From the NCBI GenBank assembly GCA_003024985.2, contig PXIH01S0034514.1: 10,114 bases of DNA, one strand, 5' to 3'. A program made the position numbers and the translations under genes. This document shows, piece after piece, positions 6,761-10,114 of this stretch; positions within the stretch are counted from its first letter, which is position 1; each line of letters begins with the position of its first letter. The stretch is from Euperipatoides rowelli. Its lineage: Eukaryota > Onychophora > Udeonychophora > Euonychophora > Peripatopsidae. The notes beneath the pieces are model-generated. The model did no database searches, had not been told where the DNA came from, and worked only from the letters and a program-made list of their open reading frames with translations.

Positions 6761-7150
6761 GTGAATTTCTGTCATTTGTAGAGAGGTTTATGGGGTGTTC
6801 ACTCTAGATTGAGTTTGAATACTTGGTATTTTCCATTTTATTAGTTTTTTTGTTCTGCAGCACTTGAACAAAAATATATAGAATAATCCAACTAGTTAGT
6901 GATATGTTAAACATTATTGCTTTAGTCATGAATACAGATGATCAAATTTTTGTGTTTCCATTTTTTTTTGGAAATAAGTATTTTTTTATTCTTTTTCTCA
7001 TTTGTGACAAGATTCATGAGGTGGATCACGCTAAATTGTGTGTTAATACTTTGTGTTTACCATTTGTTGCTCTTTTTTTTTTCTTTCAACTTTTAAGAGT
7101 GTAGGCTTGTCAACTAGTAGGTGATTATAAAACATTTATTTGTTTATGCC
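6761..7150 (+). other. T-rich gene-free stretch
   Basis: Contains a 66-codon ORF at 6904-7104 made almost entirely of Phe, Leu and Ile encoded by T runs, which is not credible as a gene. It could be a continuation of the 3' UTR. Confidence 0.4.
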
Positions 7151-7153
7151 ATA

Positions 7154-7159
7154 AATAAA
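7154..7159 (+). terminator. Candidate polyadenylation signal AATAAA
   Basis: The first AATAAA after the stop at 6288, giving a 3' UTR of about 0.9 kb if used. The hexamer is common by chance in DNA this AT-rich; another lies at 7577-7582. Confidence 0.25.
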
Positions 7160-7181
7160 TGCAAATGATTAATTTGCATTT
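7157..7181. promoter_or_regulatory. Palindromic pair of octamer (POU-type) motifs
   Basis: AAATGCAAAT (7157-7166) and its exact reverse complement ATTTGCATTT (7172-7181) are separated by GATTA. Each arm contains ATGCAAAT, the canonical octamer bound by POU-domain factors, and the spacer supplies a homeodomain-like ATTA core. Such paired sites can bind POU dimers; activity here is inference. Confidence 0.45.
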
Positions 7182-7209
7182 TCTCAGCTTAAACTGTTTC
7201 TTTATTTGG

Positions 7210-7257
7210 AGCCATAACATTTTTTAGTCTTAACATATTTTAGCCATAACATATTAT
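7210..7257 (+). repeat. Three tandem 16-bp units
   Basis: AGCCATAACATTTTTT (7210-7225), AGTCTTAACATATTTT (7226-7241) and AGCCATAACATATTAT (7242-7257) form an uninterrupted minisatellite-like array with a consensus near AGCCATAACATATTTT. Confidence 0.75.
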
Positions 7258-7662
7258 AATCCTATTCATTTTTTTTAAACCGTTAATTTTTTTATACGAT
7301 ATTTTATCCATGCTCATTTTTAAACAGTTATTTTCTTGATATTTCAATTTTATTCGTCATACTATTGTTGATTGACATTTCATTATCCTGAAATCAACGT
7401 GGATAAAAGACCTGGTAAGCGTTATAGCCTACTCTTGATAGCGCTGAGGAAGAGTTATGTAATCTTATTCGAATTCGGATCTGTGTCAGCACCTTGTCAA
7501 ATAGCCATGTAATCTGGACAACACATTTTTAATTCATATTTTTTTATTGCTAAATATTTTTGCATATCCCTGCAGTAATAAATCTTAGACAAGTCAAATA
7601 TTTATAACTTTCAGTAGACTGTTAGCTATTTTACCCTTGGGAGAAATAGATTGGTGAACTGA
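7258..7662. other. Gene-free stretch
   Basis: AT-rich with a slightly more balanced part around 7400-7510. No ORF, RNA gene or repeat identified. An AATAAA lies at 7577-7582. Confidence 0.45.
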
Positions 7663-7807
7663 GTGGACAGGGTTGTCTAAATTGGAGTTCATCTCCAGGC
7701 TAGAGCCCATGAGGAGTCATTCAATCATTCATGAGGTGGACCAGTGTGGCTAAATTGGAGTTCACACTCCAGGCTAGAAACTGTGAGGAGGCATCTCAGC
7801 CAATCAA
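7663..7807. repeat. Diverged 73-bp tandem duplication
   Basis: Unit 1 is 7663-7735 and unit 2 is 7736-7807. They share GTGGAC, CTAAATTGGAGTTCA (15 bp identical), CTCCAGGCTAGA and TGAGGAG in the same order and spacing apart from a 1-nt indel. Unit 2 also holds a small palindrome, GGAGT-TCAC-ACTCC. The GC content is above the local background. It may be an internal tandem duplication of an older repeat. Confidence 0.75.
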
Positions 7808-7848
7808 AATTGCTTTTTCTCCTAAGAAGATAGAGTTAGTATATTTCT

Positions 7849-7880
7849 GGACCTCCAACCTTTTGTTTTGTCCAAAGGGC
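7849..7880. mobile_element. Possible solitary hAT-type terminus
   Basis: GGACCTCCAACCTTTTGTTTTG followed by a CAAAGGGC segment resembles the CAGGGGTTCCCAACCTTTT...GGGC start of hAT elements, including the ends at 174 and 3011. No matching opposite end or target duplication was found, so it may be coincidence or a heavily decayed remnant. Confidence 0.25.
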
Positions 7881-8858
7881 AACTAGCAACTGGGTCAGAT
7901 TTTGCTCGCTCTAAACAAAAAGTAAAGCTTATCCCCACATTTACAAAAACATACACTTAAAAGTATCAATATTCACTCTATTTTATATATATTACACAAG
8001 AGGTAAATATAGCATTCTTATTTCTTTAATAAGAGGTTTTTATATGTATATTTATGTAATTATATAACTGGTACTTTATTATTCTTAGAGTACTATTTGA
8101 ACAAACTCCGACACATGCTTAAACATAAAACATATTATAATAAAATGTTTATAATTGAATACTTCTGAATTGGTTTTACAAGCCACAATCTGTACACACT
8201 TACTAAGTTTTAAAGTATTTGGTAAATTATTTTATCATTAGTAGTCTTTCCAATTAATACATTAAACCCAAAATATTTGTTTATTTAAACTTCTTGTAGG
8301 CACAAGAAAGCAATGAAAAGATAAACCGTTAATTGGATGATAGGATACACATTACCTGTGTTACTGTATGAACTGTTGCCAATTAGTATTTTAGATGTTA
8401 TTCATTTGTAATTTTGTATTCAATAGTTTTAGCACAATATGATTTTATTATACTTATAATGATAAATATATAAACTAAAACATTTATTTTTATTTTTTGT
8501 AGGGTAATAATGTAGCCAGCCTATTTTCTTTTTTTTAAAAAAAATTGATTTATTAATAATTTAATAGTGTGATATTTATGTTTAGAGACTGAATACATCA
8601 TTACATTAACCATTCCCTAAAACATCACAGTTTTGTATAACAAATTGTTAAAAAAGTTACCACAAAAGTATTAATCTGATGTCTAGGCAGTAATTTGTTA
8701 ATGCAATGTGTCTTCTACTCCTATACAAAAATAAGCTTGGTATGATTGCTAGTTCAAATGATAAAGAGGTATATTATGAAAACAGTCCGGATTCAAATAA
8801 CTAGATGTTAACACGTAAAATAGCACCCATTGAGAAAAATTAATGAAATACTATATTT

Positions 8859-8887
8859 AAAATAAAAATAAAATAAAAATAAATAAA
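8859..8887 (+). repeat. AAAAT/AAAT simple repeat
   Basis: Four to five units of AAAAT-type repeat (AAAATAAAAATAAAATAAAA and on). It could mark the A-rich tail of an old retroposed copy, but nothing recognisable lies before it. Confidence 0.75.
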
Positions 8888-8953
8888 CTCTTTTTCATCT
8901 ATCATGGAAGTTTATATAGTATTTTTTTTTTCAAGTTTATATGTCCTTTTTTT

Positions 8954-8971
8954 TATACAGTATACTGTATA
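8954..8971. repeat. 18-bp perfect palindrome
   Basis: TATACAGTATACTGTATA is fully self-complementary and contains the same 16-mer as 1851-1866. Both copies lie beside an eight-base or longer T run. Confidence 0.7.
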
Positions 8972-10114
8972 TAGTTTTGTTTTATAGTTTTATTATTCAC
9001 AGCTATAGTTTTTCTACTTCAAGCTCTGAGAAAAATTAAAAAAAAAAATTAGAATAAGAAGAGAAAAAATTTTTTTTGTTGATTTTATCAATTTTTTTTT
9101 TTTGACTGTTTTTCTCATTGGGTGCTGTTTTATGTTTTAACGTCTAGTTTCAAATTCTAGAATCTGAATACAGTCAGTTTTTTTTTTTTGGTCAGGGTGA
9201 TCTCTTGGCTGTTAACAAATTGCCAAGTTTTTCACATTTCAGCTGATTGGGCAAGCTGATCAAAAGAGGGTTAAACAATAGATAGATCAAATATTTCTAT
9301 TAGTTCTTGTAATCAATAATTCAATTCACAATCTAAAAACTCAGAATTGAAATAAATTTTTAATTACATATTTGACACATTTTAATTTAGGTTTTTTTTT
9401 TTTTTTCCTAAGAATATTTTGTTATTCTACAGTTATCAATCACACGAAAGCATTGGAGTTATTTCAACAGTCTTAGAAGCAGACAGACTTTTTGCAATAA
9501 TAAAAAAAAAAGATTTATTAGCTCCATCTGGTGAAACTTTATAGAGATGTCAATAAAACAAACACTCTTTTTGTCTGCTGTGTTGGCGTTTTTTTTTTTT
9601 TTTTTTGTACGGTCATTTTATAAATGTGTACAAAGCGACAAATTATGTTTAACTTGAATCAAATGGATTTTACAGACAGTAAAAAAAAAAATATACAAGC
9701 GAGTAACTTAAACATCAAAATACATAGTGCTGAGGAAAGGAAGACTTTTATTCAGAGGAATAATATTAATTATATTACCACTTTTAATGTGGTTTTTTTT
9801 TTAGTAAAAGTAAATCACAAACACCAGTGCTAATGAATCCATGATTTTAATGGTTCTTGAAGAGACAAATAAAGCATTGACCTGAAGTAAAACATGATTA
9901 CCGAATATTGACAGTTCATTACTCATTGAGGTTGGCTGCTTGGGGAGGTTTCTAGTTGAATATTAAACCAAACGAAACAAATATACAGTATATATATAAA
10001 ATAATTGTCACATTTATTCTAACAAACATGAGAAAGGGGGGACTAAAATAAAAATATAGACTGAAAATAATGTTTTATTACAGCTAAAAAATGATTTGTA
10101 TATTGTAACCGGAT

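Larger units (their letters stand above)
7885..10114. other. Gene-free AT-rich region with homopolymers
   Basis: Many T runs of 8-15 (for example 9089-9102, 9389-9406 and 9589-9606) and A runs. No supported ORF: a 69-codon ORF at 9624-9833 is AT-rich low-complexity sequence. Two small stems, CTTGGC/GCCAAG (9204-9227) and TCAGCT/AGCTGA (9239-9259), lie close together but are short. No RNA gene or transposon recognised. Confidence 0.5.

Noticed and set aside
6904-7104. 66-codon ORF, apparently hydrophobic
   Set aside because: The apparent membrane-like segments are Phe/Leu runs encoded by T homopolymers.
8785-8800. CCGGATTCAAAT, slightly like a reversed tRNA B box
   Set aside because: No matching A box or cloverleaf could be folded around it; not a tRNA or a tRNA-derived SINE that I can support.
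9624-9833. 69-codon ORF on the + strand
   Set aside because: Asn/Lys/Ile-rich with A and T homopolymers; no recognisable domain.
1-10114. CRISPR array, prokaryotic operon or defence system
   Set aside because: No regular spaced repeats, no closely packed ORFs, and composition and transposon content point to a eukaryotic nuclear genome.

Overview
The window looks like AT-rich nuclear DNA from an animal, mostly intronic or intergenic. Evidence: long A/T homopolymers, CA/GA microsatellites, no dense coding, no bacterial-style ORFs or ribosome binding sites, and decayed copies of eukaryotic transposon classes (hAT DNA transposon, APE-type non-LTR retrotransposon). An invertebrate or lower-vertebrate genome with many old repeats fits. 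I cannot name a species. I found no tRNA, rRNA or CRISPR array, and no intact autonomous transposon.

Layout. (1) 84-866: an interspersed repeat built of two related modules. It is split by a 428-bp non-autonomous hAT element (174-601) with terminal inverted repeats and an 8-bp imperfect target-site duplication. That hAT copy also holds a perfect 20-bp internal inverted repeat. (2) 1093-1347: a possible MITE bounded by short inverted repeats; 1372-1416: a strong hairpin. (3) 1417-2670: AT-rich DNA with no gene. (4) About 2690-3011: a second, left-truncated copy of the same hAT family, directly followed by (5) 3153-3581, a dead fragment of a LINE apurinic endonuclease domain that keeps one frame but carries six stops. 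(6) 3620-5760: AT-rich, gene-free DNA with a perfect 16-bp-stem hairpin at 4204-4249 and a second hairpin at 4377-4416. (7) 6022-6288: the only stretch that looks like host coding sequence. It is either a small 88-codon ORF or, more likely, the last coding exon of a larger gene, with a splice acceptor at 6130-6131. A very U-rich tract at 6570-6760 follows, possibly 3' UTR. (8) 7100-7880: several small repeat structures: a paired octamer-motif palindrome, three 16-bp tandem units, a diverged 73-bp tandem duplication and a possible third hAT terminus. (9) 7885-10114: AT-rich DNA with homopolymers and simple repeats, no gene seen.

The transposon pieces share no pathway. They record a history in which an older repeat received a hAT insertion, while a second hAT copy lies beside a LINE relic. 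I see no convincing new multigene system. The observations most worth checking are the nested insertion with its internal comparison module, the 20-bp internal inverted repeat in the hAT element, the 4204-4249 hairpin and the unidentified putative terminal exon.
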